From: Raphanus sativus
Taxonomy: Eukaryota; Streptophyta; Magnoliopsida; Brassicales; Brassicaceae
Direction of reading: 5' to 3'
Assembly: GCF_000801105.2 (NCBI RefSeq)
Contig: NC_079518.1
Location: 19,138,800-19,202,799, forward strand
DNA: 64,000 nucleotides
Shown: piece by piece, positions 11,001 to 20,521 of the stretch
Position numbering within the stretch: the stretch's first letter is position 1
Layout: each line of letters starts with the position of its first letter
The notes under the pieces: generated by a model
The model's database searches: none
Told to the model about the DNA's origin: nothing
Seen by the model: the letters and a program-made list of their open reading frames with translations, nothing else
Translations under genes and position numbers: made by a program

Positions 11001-12107
11001 AAGAAATCTCTTTATGGCTTAAAACAGTCACCAAGGCTTTGGAACAAGCGATTTCATCAGTTTATGAAGAAGCAGAATTTTCTGAGAAGTGAACAAGATT
11101 CCTGTGTTTATGTAAAGAGAGTTGAGAGCGGCTGGGTGTATTTGCTACTTTATGTGGACGATATGCTTCTAGCTGCAAAGGAAATGGCAGAAATCATCAA
11201 GATCAAGGAAGTGCTGAGTTCAGAGTTTGAAATGAAGGACATGGGAGCTGCAAGTAGGATCTTGGGTATTGACATCAAGAGAGACAGAAAGAAAGGTGTT
11301 CTGTATTTGTCTCAGTCGAACTACTTGTCCAAGGTAGTTCGGAGGTTTAACATGCATGAGGCTAAGACAGTGAACACACCGATTGGAGGACATTTTAAGT
11401 TATCTGCAGTCAAGGATGCTTCAGAATGCATTGATACAGAAAGATTTCCATACTCAAGTGCCGTAGGAAGTCTTATGTATGCAATGGTGGGAACAAGACC
11501 AGATTTGTCTTATGCTATTGGGTTGATCAGTAGGTTCATGAGCAAACCTGGAGAGTTACATTGGGAAGCAGTGAAATGGTTGCTCAGATATGTTAAAGGT
11601 TCATCCGACCTGAACTTGGTGTTTACGAAGAGTAAAGAGTTCAGGATACAAGGGTATTGTGATTCAGATTTTGCTGGAGATTTGGACAAGAGTAGATCAA
11701 CCAGTGGATACGTGTTTACAGTGGGAGGTAATGCTGTGAGTTGGAGATCATGTCTTCAGTCGGTTGTAGCACTGTCAACTACAGAGGCTGAATATATTGC
11801 GTTATCCGAAGCTGTGAAAGAGGCGATCTGGATAAAGGGTTTGATCAGTGATATGGGGTTCAAACAAGAGAAAGCAACGGTCTGGTGTGATTCACAATCT
11901 GCTATATGTTTGTCTAAGAACAACACGTTTCATGAAAGGACGAAACATGTAGCAAGGAAGTATCATTTCATCAGAGATATTATCGAAGATGGTGAGGTTG
12001 AAGTGAGCAAGATACACACTTCAAGGAATCCAGCGGACATTCTAACCAAGTCTGTTCCTGTGAACAAGTTTGTTGCAGCTTTGGATCTTCTAAAGCTGAC
12101 CAACTGA
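8016..12107 (+). CDS. Ty1/copia gag-pol polyprotein
   Basis: One open frame of 1363 residues in the order typical of Ty1/copia: gag (about 1-250), CCHC zinc knuckle CWFCKKEGHTKKDC (262-275), aspartic protease with D-S-G (Asp316), GAG-pre-integrase HH-type motif near His447, integrase core with Asp508, Asp572 and Glu608 (35 residues between the last two), reverse transcriptase with YVDD (1046-1049), and RNase H with Asp1216 and Glu1257. All catalytic residues I looked for are present and there is no stop or frameshift. Integrase before reverse transcriptase separates it from Ty3. The start ATG follows a 276-bp leader after the primer site. The lineage resembles Tork/Tnt1 by eye only. Confidence 0.95.
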   Translation: MSEDLVGVSRLKINRFDGTGDFSMWKTRMMAHFRVLGLKDIVTDHKLEMEVPLTRSEEKSPVEGEETDSSAPLTKTVRDPIKEEKSEKAMGLMITGLGDHVVRKIEHCVTAAEMWSMLNRLYMERSLPNRIHLQLKFYTFKMDESLSVDRNVDDFLKIVAELGSLEVKVSDEVQAILFLTSLSSSYDQLKHTLKYGRDSLTLEEVVSAVRSREREIQEAAKDNKNSGASLYTRERGRSSSKGPRESNGKGRGRSNSRSRVTCWFCKKEGHTKKDCYARKKKFGAEGQGEAGVITEKLIDAESLSMSDQAKDVWVLDSGCTFHMTSRRDWFVDLHDNGGTTILLGDDHTVQSQGQGTIRINTHGGTITMLKNVRYVPNLRRNLISTGTLDKLGFEHEGKDGKVRYFKQKKTALRGNLVNGLYILDGETVVQETCNAELNKSDKTALWHSRLGHMSINNMKILTGKGLINRNEVKELKFCEHCVMGKSKKLSFNLGRHDTEDALGYVHADLWGSPNTTPSLSGKQYFLSIIDDKTRKVWLMFLKTKDETFDKFCEWKTLVENQMNKKVKVLRTDNGLEFCNTKFDDHCREHGIERHRTCTYTPQQNGVAERMNRTLMEKVRCMLNESGLGEEFWAEAAATAAYVINRSPSSAIDHNVPEELWLNRKPGYKHMRKFGSVCFVHHDQGKLKPRALKGVFLGYPPGTKGYKVWLLDEQKSVISRNVVFQEELMYKDVKSEKKKNVKERPETGESSGSSRVEVCVDVRPENETEQHQSNTEHSAGGGADVESSSESDEEFIDATEDQNDEEVELAGYQLARDRARRVTAPPTRFTDYSMVAFALLAAEDVEIEEPRCYHEAKLSKEWVKWNGSMGEEMDSLQRNHTWDVVDRPEGKKVISCRWLYKKKPGIPGVEPERHKSRLVARGCTQREGIDYQEVFAPVVKHVSIRILMSAVVNEDMELEQMDVKTAFLHGTLDQELYMEQPEGFEVNQGKDQVCLLKKSLYGLKQSPRLWNKRFHQFMKKQNFLRSEQDSCVYVKRVESGWVYLLLYVDDMLLAAKEMAEIIKIKEVLSSEFEMKDMGAASRILGIDIKRDRKKGVLYLSQSNYLSKVVRRFNMHEAKTVNTPIGGHFKLSAVKDASECIDTERFPYSSAVGSLMYAMVGTRPDLSYAIGLISRFMSKPGELHWEAVKWLLRYVKGSSDLNLVFTKSKEFRIQGYCDSDFAGDLDKSRSTSGYVFTVGGNAVSWRSCLQSVVALSTTEAEYIALSEAVKEAIWIKGLISDMGFKQEKATVWCDSQSAICLSKNNTFHERTKHVARKYHFIRDIIEDGEVEVSKIHTSRNPADILTKSVPVNKFVAALDLLKLTN

Positions 12108-12182
12108 GACGAAAAGTCGTCACTGCCGGAGGTTAAGTCCTAAGTTTGTGTAGTATATTGAGAAGGAGATGAAACTTGAATC

Positions 12183-12193
12183 AAGGTGGAGAA
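12183..12193 (+). promoter_or_regulatory. Polypurine tract, copia element
   Basis: AAGGTGGAGAA directly before the 3' LTR, 75 bp after the polyprotein stop. Confidence 0.8.
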
Positions 12194-12685
12194 TGTTGAA
12201 GCTTTTGCTTTCTTGTGATTCAAGTTCAGAAAGGTTTCGGTTTGAAGCTGATTTTGGTTTGAATTAAGAAGAAGGTTGGTTCAGTTGAAGCTGGTTATTG
12301 CAGAGACTAAACCGGGATCGATAAAGGAGAGAAGGAGGAAAGTGAAACTTCTGGTCGCGACAGAGTATTCACTTTACGTAGGGTTTTGCTATAAAACCTT
12401 ACTTTCATGTCTTCTTTACGTTGTGTGTGAGAGTTAAGACATTTGAGAGCTTGAGAGAGTTTGTTGCTCTGTTCTTGAGCTGTAAGAAACATCATCTCCT
12501 GATTAATATACTGCCTGGATTGAATCCGGCCCCAGAGTAGACGTCATCACACCGATGCGTTGATACTGGGTTACCAAATCTTGTGTCTCTGTTTTATTTC
12601 TTTTCTTGCTTGACAAACACACGAGAGAAAGAGAGAGAGATACAGAGTTGAGAAACAGAACTATTATCTTCTGAGTTTTATAACA
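12194..12685 (+). repeat. 3' LTR of copia element
   Basis: Same length as the 5' LTR and almost identical to it; followed by the target duplication GCAAG. Confidence 0.93.
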
Positions 12686-13635
12686 GCAAGCAATTAGTAT
12701 AAGAAGAAAACGGAAAGAATACTACTAGAGAGGAGGAAGATGACGATAAAAGAAAAGATGATAAAAAACTCACTTAATCATAGATGTGTGAACTTGTAAC
12801 GAAGAGAGCAAGAGAGAAGATTCAATCTGAGTGAAGGGGACGAAGAAAGAAGAAAGAAGAAAGTTGAGAGAAGAAAAACAAAATAGATCATTTGTGTCCG
12901 TTAGATATTTCTCTATCAATGGTGGATAACAAACAAAATGTAATCCGCGTTTTCATGAACTAGCCAATGAGAAGCCACCTACTAATTAAATAAGTATCTT
13001 TTATTGTTCCCTCGTTGATTGAACGTGTTTGTGTTTCTGAGTTAGAAATTCAGGGTTTGGGGTGTTATTTTATTTTATGGTTAATAGTTTTAGTTTAAAG
13101 TTTCTTGATGTCAATTTTTTTTAAAAAGGTAGAATTTTAAGGTTATAAACTATAGCATATGGTTTGAAGTTTAGAAATAAGGTTCAAAGTCTAGGTTTAA
13201 GTTTAGTGAACTCACGAAATACAGAGAAGTGGTTTTAGTGAACTTTTTGTAACTTCTTTGTAAAAGTATCTGCAACGTCTCTTGTATTTTGTTGTCATCC
13301 ATTTGTTATTTGTGTAATTTTGATTATAGCTCTTAGATTACTTATATGTTTGAAATAAGATTTAAATTTAGAACCTGTAGCTCAATATAAAGTTTTAAAT
13401 CTGGATTACTTATGAGTTAGATATAAAGTTTTAAATTTACAACTTGAGGTTAGGATAAGGATTGGAAAAGATTTGAAGTATAATTTATGGTTAAGTTCCA
13501 AATTTGAAATTATGATTTGACTTTTGTTTTTAAATGTAACTTTTAATAGAGATTTTAATTATATTATAGTAACATAACTGTATATTCTGTTTAGGGTTTA
13601 AGAATCATATTTAGGGTTTAGGGATTTAACTAGTC

Positions 13636-13878
13636 ACAGAAATAGTGTAACAAAATCATGACTATTTCAAAATAGTCACGAAATTTGGCGTGACAAAACG
13701 TGACTATAATTTATCATGACAAATTAGTGACAAAATCGTGTCATTTTAGTCACGAGACAGCCACGGATAGTCACGTTTTCATATTTCCTGACTGTTTATG
13801 ACCATTTCGTGACAAACTCATAAAAAGTCACTAACCTTTGTGACAAAAACGTGGCTATGTCATATTTTTCTACTAGTG
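13636..13878. repeat. Right terminal and subterminal repeats of CACTA element
   Basis: About fifteen CGTGAC/GTCACG-type units in mixed orientation, ending in the inverted terminus TTTTTCTACTAGTG. Confidence 0.75.
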
Positions 13879-13881
13879 GTT

Positions 13882-14295
13882 ATAGTCTGCCAACGATCGT
13901 GTTTGAGATTCTCCTGTAGCCTCAGCTTCAGGTTCAGGGAATATGTTTCCCTGTGCATCTAGCTTCTGACATGTTGCATTACGCAGATGACCATCTTGGT
14001 CATACATGTTTCCATTCTCGCCCTGCGTGAGAATAACAATCGCGACCATGCTTCGCGGAGTAGTGTCGATCGATATACGGTTAGAAGTATCGAACGATGT
14101 GGATCGGCCAACGGTATCAGTCGACGGTGCTGTCTGAGTGTCGGTCGACTGTTGAACGTGAGTATCAGTCGACGGTACTGTGTTTCTGTCGATCGATGCG
14201 GAGCGTAGGTCTTTGCGGATTGAACGTTCCAAGTGTGCAGGATCTTCTGAAAATAATAGTTGATTTCCCCTGTTGCTTCTGGTACTGCTGGGCAT
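13882..14295 (-). pseudogene. gag N-terminal region with S-x-D octapeptide repeat, copy A
   Basis: Begins at the ATG 14295, shortly after the primer site, with MPSSTRSNRGNQLLF. It then has six consecutive 8-residue units (SIDRNTVP, STDTHVQQ, STDTQTAP, ...) coded by octamer cores at 14189, 14165, 14141, 14117, 14090 and 14066; intervals are 24, 24, 24, 27 and 24 bp. A short GxxYDQDGHLRNA segment follows, resembling the GYAR-DG module downstream. The frame is broken at SLADYN by the CACTA insertion and resumes at 6501. Confidence 0.8.
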
Positions 14296-14386
14296 GTACC
14301 TGAAAAGACAAGAAAATTTTTAATTAGAAAGGGGGTAAAAAGAAAAACCTAAGATTAATAAGATTAAATCTAATGGCGATCAAAGC

Positions 14387-14404
14387 TCCCCGGCAACGGC
14401 ACCA
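14387..14404 (-). promoter_or_regulatory. tRNA-Asp primer-binding site, copy A
   Basis: Minus-strand TGGTGCCGTTGCCGGGGA matches the complement of the plant tRNA-Asp(GUC) 3' end with one mismatch (T for C at the fourth base). Copy B has the exact version. Confidence 0.85.
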
Positions 14405-14408
14405 AATT

Positions 14409-15760
14409 TGATAGTGCTCAAATTACCCAGTAGAGCTTACTCTCTCAAATAAGAGGTACAGCTGTAGTACTTAGGGATCGAATCACGAGGAGCTAGGAAA
14501 CCAATTAAATAAAATCTACTAATCAATCATAGGCAAGGTTTGTTTATATGGTGGAAATAAAAGTAACAATTCCTAAAATGAGTAAGGTAGTTGCTCTAAC
14601 TAACAATACGATGGGTTGTTTAAATGTGATAAAGAATGCTAGACATAGGGTTTCTATTCAGGAATGGAGATTATAATCTCTATAAATGCTTTAACAAGTT
14701 GCTTGCATGATACTATAGATCTCAGCCGCTTAACTCAAGTGAAGTATCACTGGTTAAATTATCTAGATCTCTGGCCACACCTTTCGCATGATGACACATA
14801 AAAAGAGTCGATCAATATCCTTTTGAGATATCGAGCGATACACCTTTCGCAGCGCCGACCGATTCACCTGTCGAGATATCGATCGACAGCTTCTAGATCT
14901 GCCTAGGCGCGAGCCGAATATGACCCCAAGGTCTCAAGGAGGAACTGTCGTTCTTTTCAACGGGAGACCGGCAAGCTCAAATGGATAATTCAAGATAATC
15001 AAAGATCCTAGTGATCTATGTTCTAGTTAGCTAATCTAAAACAAGCATAGGGTGCAATCCATTTGATGAGTATCACAACTTAGCAATTATAGTTTGGGAC
15101 TAATCCCACAAACCTATTTGAACCCTAGATCTAACAAGTAGACTACTCAGACATAGCTAAGCAATTCATAACAATAGATAGATGAAAGAATTGCATAGAT
15201 AGAATAAAGTAGAAATACAAAAGGAGATGAGAAATCTCTCCAATCTCTCAAGACAAATAAAACTCTAGTCTCTCTCTCACACTCTCTGCTTTGAGGGTTG
15301 TTAAAAGCTTGCTTCTTTCGAAGGTTGCCGTCAAAAAACACTTAGCAGGAATATTTAAGCATTTCCATTAGGTTAAAAACTCGTCAGGGGCAATCTCGTA
15401 ATTTGGTGAAGTCTTGGTGAAGTAGTCGGCTAAACCATTTCGTCCTCTATATCGATCGACAACACTGGATGTGTATCGATCGATTATAATCTTCTAGTAC
15501 CCAGATCTTCTCAGCTACATCGATCGACAACTCAGGATGAGTATCGATCGATTATAATCGCAATGTTGACTTCCGACTTAGTCTTGAATGGTCAACTCGG
15601 GTATATCATCTCTTGTACTCCAAAATGCTCCAAAAACATCACTTTTTCACAAAAAGCTCCTGAACCTGAAAACATACCTAACATGCTAGAAAACAGATTA
15701 AATATATAATAAAATACTAGTATACCATGGTTAAAAACGGGTAAAATCCATGGTATATCA
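14409..15760 (-). repeat. 5' LTR of copy A
   Basis: 1352 bp, termini TGATATACC ... GCACTATCA on the minus strand. Two octamer clusters: 14808-14886 (intervals 23, 24, 24) and 15452-15551 (24, 44, 24). Length and content match the copy B LTR. Confidence 0.92.
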
Positions 15761-16069
15761 CTCGACATACCAGAGCTTCGGGACAGACTGCAAAGACCAG
15801 ATTGCTATGATTAAGGAGCCTCATGCTTGGCCAAACTTTGCAACGGAACTGAAGAGGATAGAGATGCTACGTATATGCTTCTCGGATTTCAACATTTCTT
15901 ATGTTCCTCGAGAGCACAATCAGATTTCAGACTTTTTAGTTAAAACAGTTAGATCCTTCCATAGGAAGTTACATTTTATAGGTTATTCTGTTGCAGTCTG
16001 GTTACCCAAACTACTTCAAGTTTGAGTAATAGAATAGCCGTTTACCATTAAAAAAAAAAAGAAAAAAAA
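15761..16069 (+). mobile_element. 3' end of a LINE (RNase H domain and poly-A tail)
   Basis: The frame from 15761 to the stop at 16023-16025 reads TDCKDQIAMIKEPHAWPNF ... ISYVPREHNQISDFL. This is the C-terminal half of the RNase H domain found at the end of plant L1-type LINE polyproteins (a D at the start of the segment and the PR-x-x-N motif). An A-rich tail at 16050-16069 follows. Copy A is inserted in it, so the 5' part must lie beyond the left edge of the window. The catalytic reverse transcriptase is not in view. Confidence 0.75.
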
Positions 16070-16638
16070 ACTAGAAGTATATAATAAACATAAATCTAGG
16101 TTTATATACAGTAAACAACTGAATTATAAGTTAAAATGATAAAAACCAAATGGTCGTCCTTTTAAATTACTTTATAAATTTATTCTTACAACTAAAATCC
16201 GAAATTTTATAAATGTGGCAAAATGAGAATAGGATATGAGAGTTAAAAAATGTATGTTTTACATTTTTCTTAAGAAATAGAATTAAGTAGAAAATCAATT
16301 AAATAGTGATATTCAAACATTGATTATGAAATATTAAATCTTAATAACATGCAAAAACAAATTAATTATATGTTCATTTCTTAGCACCGGGTTGTGAAAC
16401 TGATCCGGTCACCAATTTTACCAGGTTTTCTCAAATCCGGATCGTAAATCAAACAGAGTTCTGTTTATTCAATGAATCACAGTCTGATCGATTTTAACGA
16501 CCGTTCATATCCAATTTTCAAAACACTGCTCATTATTGATTTTACCACACAAACCAAATTTCCCTCCATGTATACATGATAAACTGATTGCATATGTCTG
16601 CATAAATGTACATATATACTTCTTATCCATTAATAAAT
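16070..16638. other. AT-rich intergenic sequence
   Basis: No open frame, repeat or element end is recognised. It ends in the first copy of the target duplication of the next retroposon. Confidence 0.6.
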
Positions 16639-17469
16639 GGATCATATAACAATTTAAAAAGGAGTTCCCCTAGAAATCTCTCTCAGGCCCGCACCCCGAG
16701 GTGCACCGTTATGATGGTTCTCTTCTGACCTAGGTCCGTCGCTCCTCCAGCCACCTCGTGAAGAACCTCTGCTCCTCCTCCTCCATGGCCCTGATGGTGA
16801 CTGCTTTTCCTCCATCCCGTTTCAGACCTCCTCCGGATCCACCGCCGTACGAGTTTCATTTGGTTGAAGGTCTCTCTCTCATCACTCCACCGGAACCTCC
16901 AGACCCTCCAGACGCGGTCTATCTCTTTACTCCTCTTCAGATCCTCAACACCTTTGCCAAGCCCTCTCTTCAAGAGTTTACCCAAACCTTTGTTGTGATG
17001 CTTGCTTGTCCAATAATGGTGACAGAGAGGTCAATGGTGGTGGTGCTCCTTTTGTGTCAGCCGGTGACACTCCTTTCGCCTATGGGCGTTTATTTCCTGT
17101 GGTATACATGTCTCATTGTCGAGGCGAGGACTGGTCTTCTCTCAGATTTTATCTCGGACTTCCTCTTCCGTCTCCTCGTACGGTTCTCCAGGTTCACCTT
17201 TACTTATCACTCTCAACTTACCTTTATTCTGTTGAAGGGGTTGGAATGAAAGTTGTGTGGAAGACACTGGACATGTGGTCTCTGGTTTTAATTGATGATG
17301 TACTGATGGATAGATTTTCTTTCAGTTATACCCTTATGGGATCTCTTCCTGCAGTATGCAGGTTCTTTGTTGTATCCAGTTTAGCTTTTGGTGCTATGAT
17401 TTTGTTTTTCTCTTCTTGGTAGCAGTTGGAAGAGAAACTCATTCACATATTTCACTTGGTGAATATGTT

Positions 17470-19483
17470 TGACGCGACCGCGTCTCTTTCGAATATAAAT
17501 GCAGAATTTAAAATAATAATAAATAAATAGTAACGCAGCGGAAATAATAATAATAATATGGATAATAAACTCCACGTCATATCATAAAGTCAAATACAAT
17601 ACAAAGTCAAACCCAAAAATAAACATCTGAAGTATCGATAACAACATAAGCCCGAAGGCTGAAATAAGAAATAACATAAACGATAGAAGTCCAAAGGCCT
17701 GAAGGCCCAATAACGATAAAAGATAAAACAATAAATGATAAAGCCCACGAGCCCAAATAGTAGCACCAGTCCGATATGATCACTCCTTCTCATCGGTCTC
17801 ACCTGAAAGGGGAAAGAAAGAGGGGTGAGCAACAGGGGAGTCGCTCAGTGAGGTATGGGATGCTAAACCGCAAACCACTGACTCAGTTCATAGCACTACA
17901 ACTATGTAGGCTTAGCTCTACCATGAAACAAACACGGCGTCTAGCACACCACACATAACAACAAATAATGCGCTAATAGCACACAGCTAATCTCTGCACC
18001 ACGCATTTCCTTATAAGGATATAACCATATACTCGAAGCGTTGCTAGTATAGTCTGTCTCTGTACCCCCTCCCACCGTAGCGTCGAATGCAAACGTCTCT
18101 GCACCACGCCCCAAACAGTAGCGTCGAAGCTCAAACGTCTCTGAACTCACGCCCATATCACACCGTAGCGTCGAATCTCGGACATCTCCGAACTCACGCC
18201 CATCACATAGTCCCTACTCATAACTATGTATATACATATATATATATATATATAACCGTGCTCAGCATCAATTAATTCACACAATCGTTGAATCCTCTAC
18301 TAACCTAATTCAGGTTTAACAATCAATAGCAATAATAATCAAACAAGACTCGCAAACAGACTCGATTCACAGAGACAGATCATGTTTCGAAACTAAACTC
18401 TAATCATAATGGCAGTACTAAACTAGTTCGGGATTTAACGGAGAAGCCATCACCTTAGTAATGAAGAGAAGTGATGTCTATGAGCTCCAGCTGCTCAAAT
18501 AGACTCCAAATCTGAAATCAGATCGAAATTCCGAGTCAGAACGCCCTTCGAACGGGTGAAAACGGGTGTCTAAGGAAAAGTCAACCCGCTGGTCAAAGGT
18601 CAACCCGGTCAAATCTTGACCAGAAATCAATTTAGCTAACCGACCGGTTTACTCTGACCCAAATCGATTTCAATTGAACCGCCCGGTTTAACCTTAACCG
18701 AAATTAAATTAATTAATTAATTAAATCGATCGGTTTACCCTAACCGAAATCTAATTAATTTTAACCAACCGGTTTACCCTAACCGATTCGCAATTAATTT
18801 AAACCAGTCAAATCAACCGGTTGACCGAGTCACCGAGTTGACTCACCGAGTCGACTCAGCCGAGTTGGCGAGTCGCCGGCGAGTCACCGGCGAAGGGACG
18901 GTGGCTAACCGGAAACGTCACGGGCGGCGACGCGGCGGCGAACTGAAGGCGGCCGGGTGCGGCGGCTCCGGCGAACGGTGGTCGGAGACGGCGGAGCGTG
19001 CGTTTCACGCACGCGGGAGCTGATCTTCCGGAGGCGCGTACGGCTTCGCCTGAGCTCCGATTGCGACGATTTTGGTGGCTGTGGATTCGTCTCGTCGAGA
19101 GGAACACGATGATGGTCTTGCATGCACGAAATACTCAGAGGTTAGGAAGTTATGGTCGATTTACTAAAGCGGCCGAAACTAAACTTAAAATGCATGTGGC
19201 TTCTGGGGGTTACCTAGGGGGATTATCGGTGGTGGTGAACTGAACGCGATCACTGGACGTGGTGGCTCCGGCGACGAGCTCCGGCGGCCCTCTCTCTACA
19301 AAATGATCAACCACTTCCTTAGCTCTCTCTCTCTCTTACTCTCTAACTTTTTTCTCTTTTTTTTGTTGCAATGGTGAAGAAACTGATGTTGCAAAGTGGG
19401 TTTTTAAAGAAAAATACCATGGGCCTCTGGAAATGGGTTTGGACTTCGCCGGCTTCAGATGGGCCAGGTTTTGGGTCATGACA
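17470..19483 (-). repeat. 3' LTR of Tekay-type element
   Basis: 2014 bp, ending TGTCATGACC on the minus strand at 19483. It contains a (TA)n tract (18233-18253), a tandem repeat (18057-18210), a run of CCGGTTTACCCTAACCG-like units (18644-18800) and a GC-rich CGAGT/CGGCG region (18820-19000). 58 bp shorter than the 5' LTR. Confidence 0.92.
18057..18210. repeat. Short tandem repeat inside Tekay LTR
   Basis: Units start TCTCTG at 18057, 18096, 18138 and TCTCCG at 18185 (39, 42, 47 bp), each with GTAGCGTCGAA and ending near CAAACG. The same array is in the other LTR at 44055-44208. Confidence 0.65.
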
Positions 19484-19978
19484 ACTCTCCCCCACTAATA
19501 AGGAATTTGACCCCGAATTCGAGTCAGCAACTGACTGTTCCATAACATCCCGAAACAACTCTGGATGGTCAATCCTCATCTGTAACTCGGGCTCCCATGT
19601 CTCCTCCTGGATCCCGTCTCTCTCCCAACGAACCTTGACCAACATGGTCATCATTCCCTTATCTGTTTTCATTTGGCGATCCAAAATCTCCACTGGCTTA
19701 CACGGCGCACATAAATCTTTGTCAAGATCACTTGGTGGCTGCTGCAAAATGAGCTCTGGCTCTCTAACGATTTTCCTCAAAACGGAAACATGAAACACGT
19801 CATGGAAGTCTGATAACTCTGCCGATAACTTCAATCGGTATGCAACTGCTCCAATCCGCTCCAAAATAAGAAATGGTCCCATATATCTCGGTTTAAGCTT
19901 CTTTAGCTTCCGAGTCTTAGATCCTCCCTGAAATGTCCTCATTTTCAGGTATACCAGGTCGCCAACCTCAAACTGCAA
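19343..19978 (-). pseudogene. Integrase C-terminal domain and chromodomain (Tekay type)
   Basis: Begins in DLQFEVGDLVYLKM and runs through LKPRYMGPFLILERIGAVAY (integrase C-terminal fold) to a chromodomain at KPVEILDRQMKT ... VRWERDGIQEETWEPE. Such chromodomains are thought to direct integration to heterochromatin. It is in a different phase from the integrase core at 19945-20532; a one-base loss near 20037-20040 explains this. The frame continues through the polypurine tract into the LTR. Confidence 0.8.
19484..19497 (-). promoter_or_regulatory. Polypurine tract, Tekay-type element
   Basis: Minus-strand AGTGGGGGAGAGT directly before the 3' LTR, overlapping the end of the chromodomain frame. 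Confidence 0.75.
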
Positions 19979-20516
19979 ATCCTTATGGCGCTTATCTGCA
20001 TAACTCTTCTGTCGATCATGGGCTTCCTTAAGCCACTCTTGAGCATCTCAACCTGTTCTACCGTCTCTTGAACCATTGCAGGTTCGATCTCACGTCGCTC
20101 CCCCACTTCTGTCCAACAAAGCGGTGTGCGACAAGGCCTACCGTAAAGAGCCTCATACCATGCCATCTTAATTCTCGAGTGATAACTGTTGTTGTAGGCA
20201 AACTCCGCTAAGGGTAAATACTTTGCCCAACTTCCTCCCCAATCTAGAACGCAAGCTCTCAGCATATCCTCTAAGGTCTGAATAGTCCTCTTTGACTGAC
20301 CGTCGGTCTGCGGATGGTAAGCTGTGCTCATATGGACCTTCGTCCCAAGTGCCTTCTGAAAGGCTCCCCAAAATATAGATGAAAACTTTACGTCTCGATC
20401 CGATACAATGCTCACGGGAACTCCATGCAATCTCACAATCTCATCGATGTAAATCTGCGCCAACTGACTCGCTCCGTCGGTCGTCTTAATCGCTAAGAAA
20501 TGGGCTATCTTGGTAA
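19945..20516 (-). pseudogene. Integrase core, second half (Tekay type)
   Basis: Continues the integrase exactly where copy B interrupts it. It includes the second catalytic Asp in SIVSDRDVKF and the region TAYHPQTDGQS. The following residue, normally the catalytic Glu, is Lys (codon at 20290-20292, AAG), a G-to-A type change. Together with the frameshift and the 18.9-kb insertion, this integrase cannot work. First half: 39448 onward. Confidence 0.85.
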
Positions 20517-20521
20517 GTCTG

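Larger units (their letters stand above)
7248..12685 (+). mobile_element. Intact-looking Ty1/copia LTR retrotransposon
   Basis: Complete element with 492-bp LTRs (7248-7739, 12194-12685) that differ at only one position I can find (GTCGAG versus GTTGAG), a 5-bp target duplication GCAAG (7243-7247, 12686-12690), an initiator-Met tRNA primer site, one uninterrupted 1363-residue polyprotein, and a polypurine tract. It looks autonomous and recent. It is inserted in the CACTA element. Confidence 0.95.
6505..13878. mobile_element. Non-autonomous CACTA (En/Spm-type) transposon with nested copia element
   Basis: Terminal inverted repeats start CACTAGTAGAAAA at both ends and share ATAGCCACG a few bases further in. 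The 3-bp target duplication GTT flanks the element, as expected for CACTA transposons. Subterminal regions are packed with CGTGAC/GTCACG units in both orientations. Without the nested copia element it is about 1.9 kb. I see no transposase. The rest (6781-7242 and 12691-13635) is noncoding: a C-rich, UTR-like stretch on the left, AT-rich on the right. It must rely on a transposase from elsewhere. Confidence 0.88.
1..15760 (-). mobile_element. Athila-like non-autonomous LTR retrotransposon, copy A
   Basis: Two LTR copies (1-579, cut by the window edge, and 14409-15760) flank an internal region on the minus strand with a tRNA-Asp type primer-binding site, gag, a retropepsin and a long repeat-rich C-terminal region. 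No reverse transcriptase, RNase H or integrase is present, so it must borrow enzymes. After removing the CACTA insertion (6505-13881) the internal part is about 6.5 kb. By eye about 16 differences separate the shared 580 bp of the two LTRs, so the insertion is not recent. The right flank begins CTCGA (15761-15765); the matching target duplication would lie outside the window. Family name is inferred from primer site and protease type. Confidence 0.85.

Noticed and set aside
14066..14196. CRISPR-like spacing of short palindromic repeats
   Set aside because: The conserved part is only 8-11 bp, it is in frame inside gag and dispersed over kilobases, the organism is a plant, and no cas gene exists.
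18724..18731. Octamer core in the Tekay LTR
   Set aside because: TCGATCGG is one base off and belongs to the CCGGTTTACC repeat, with no 24-bp partner.
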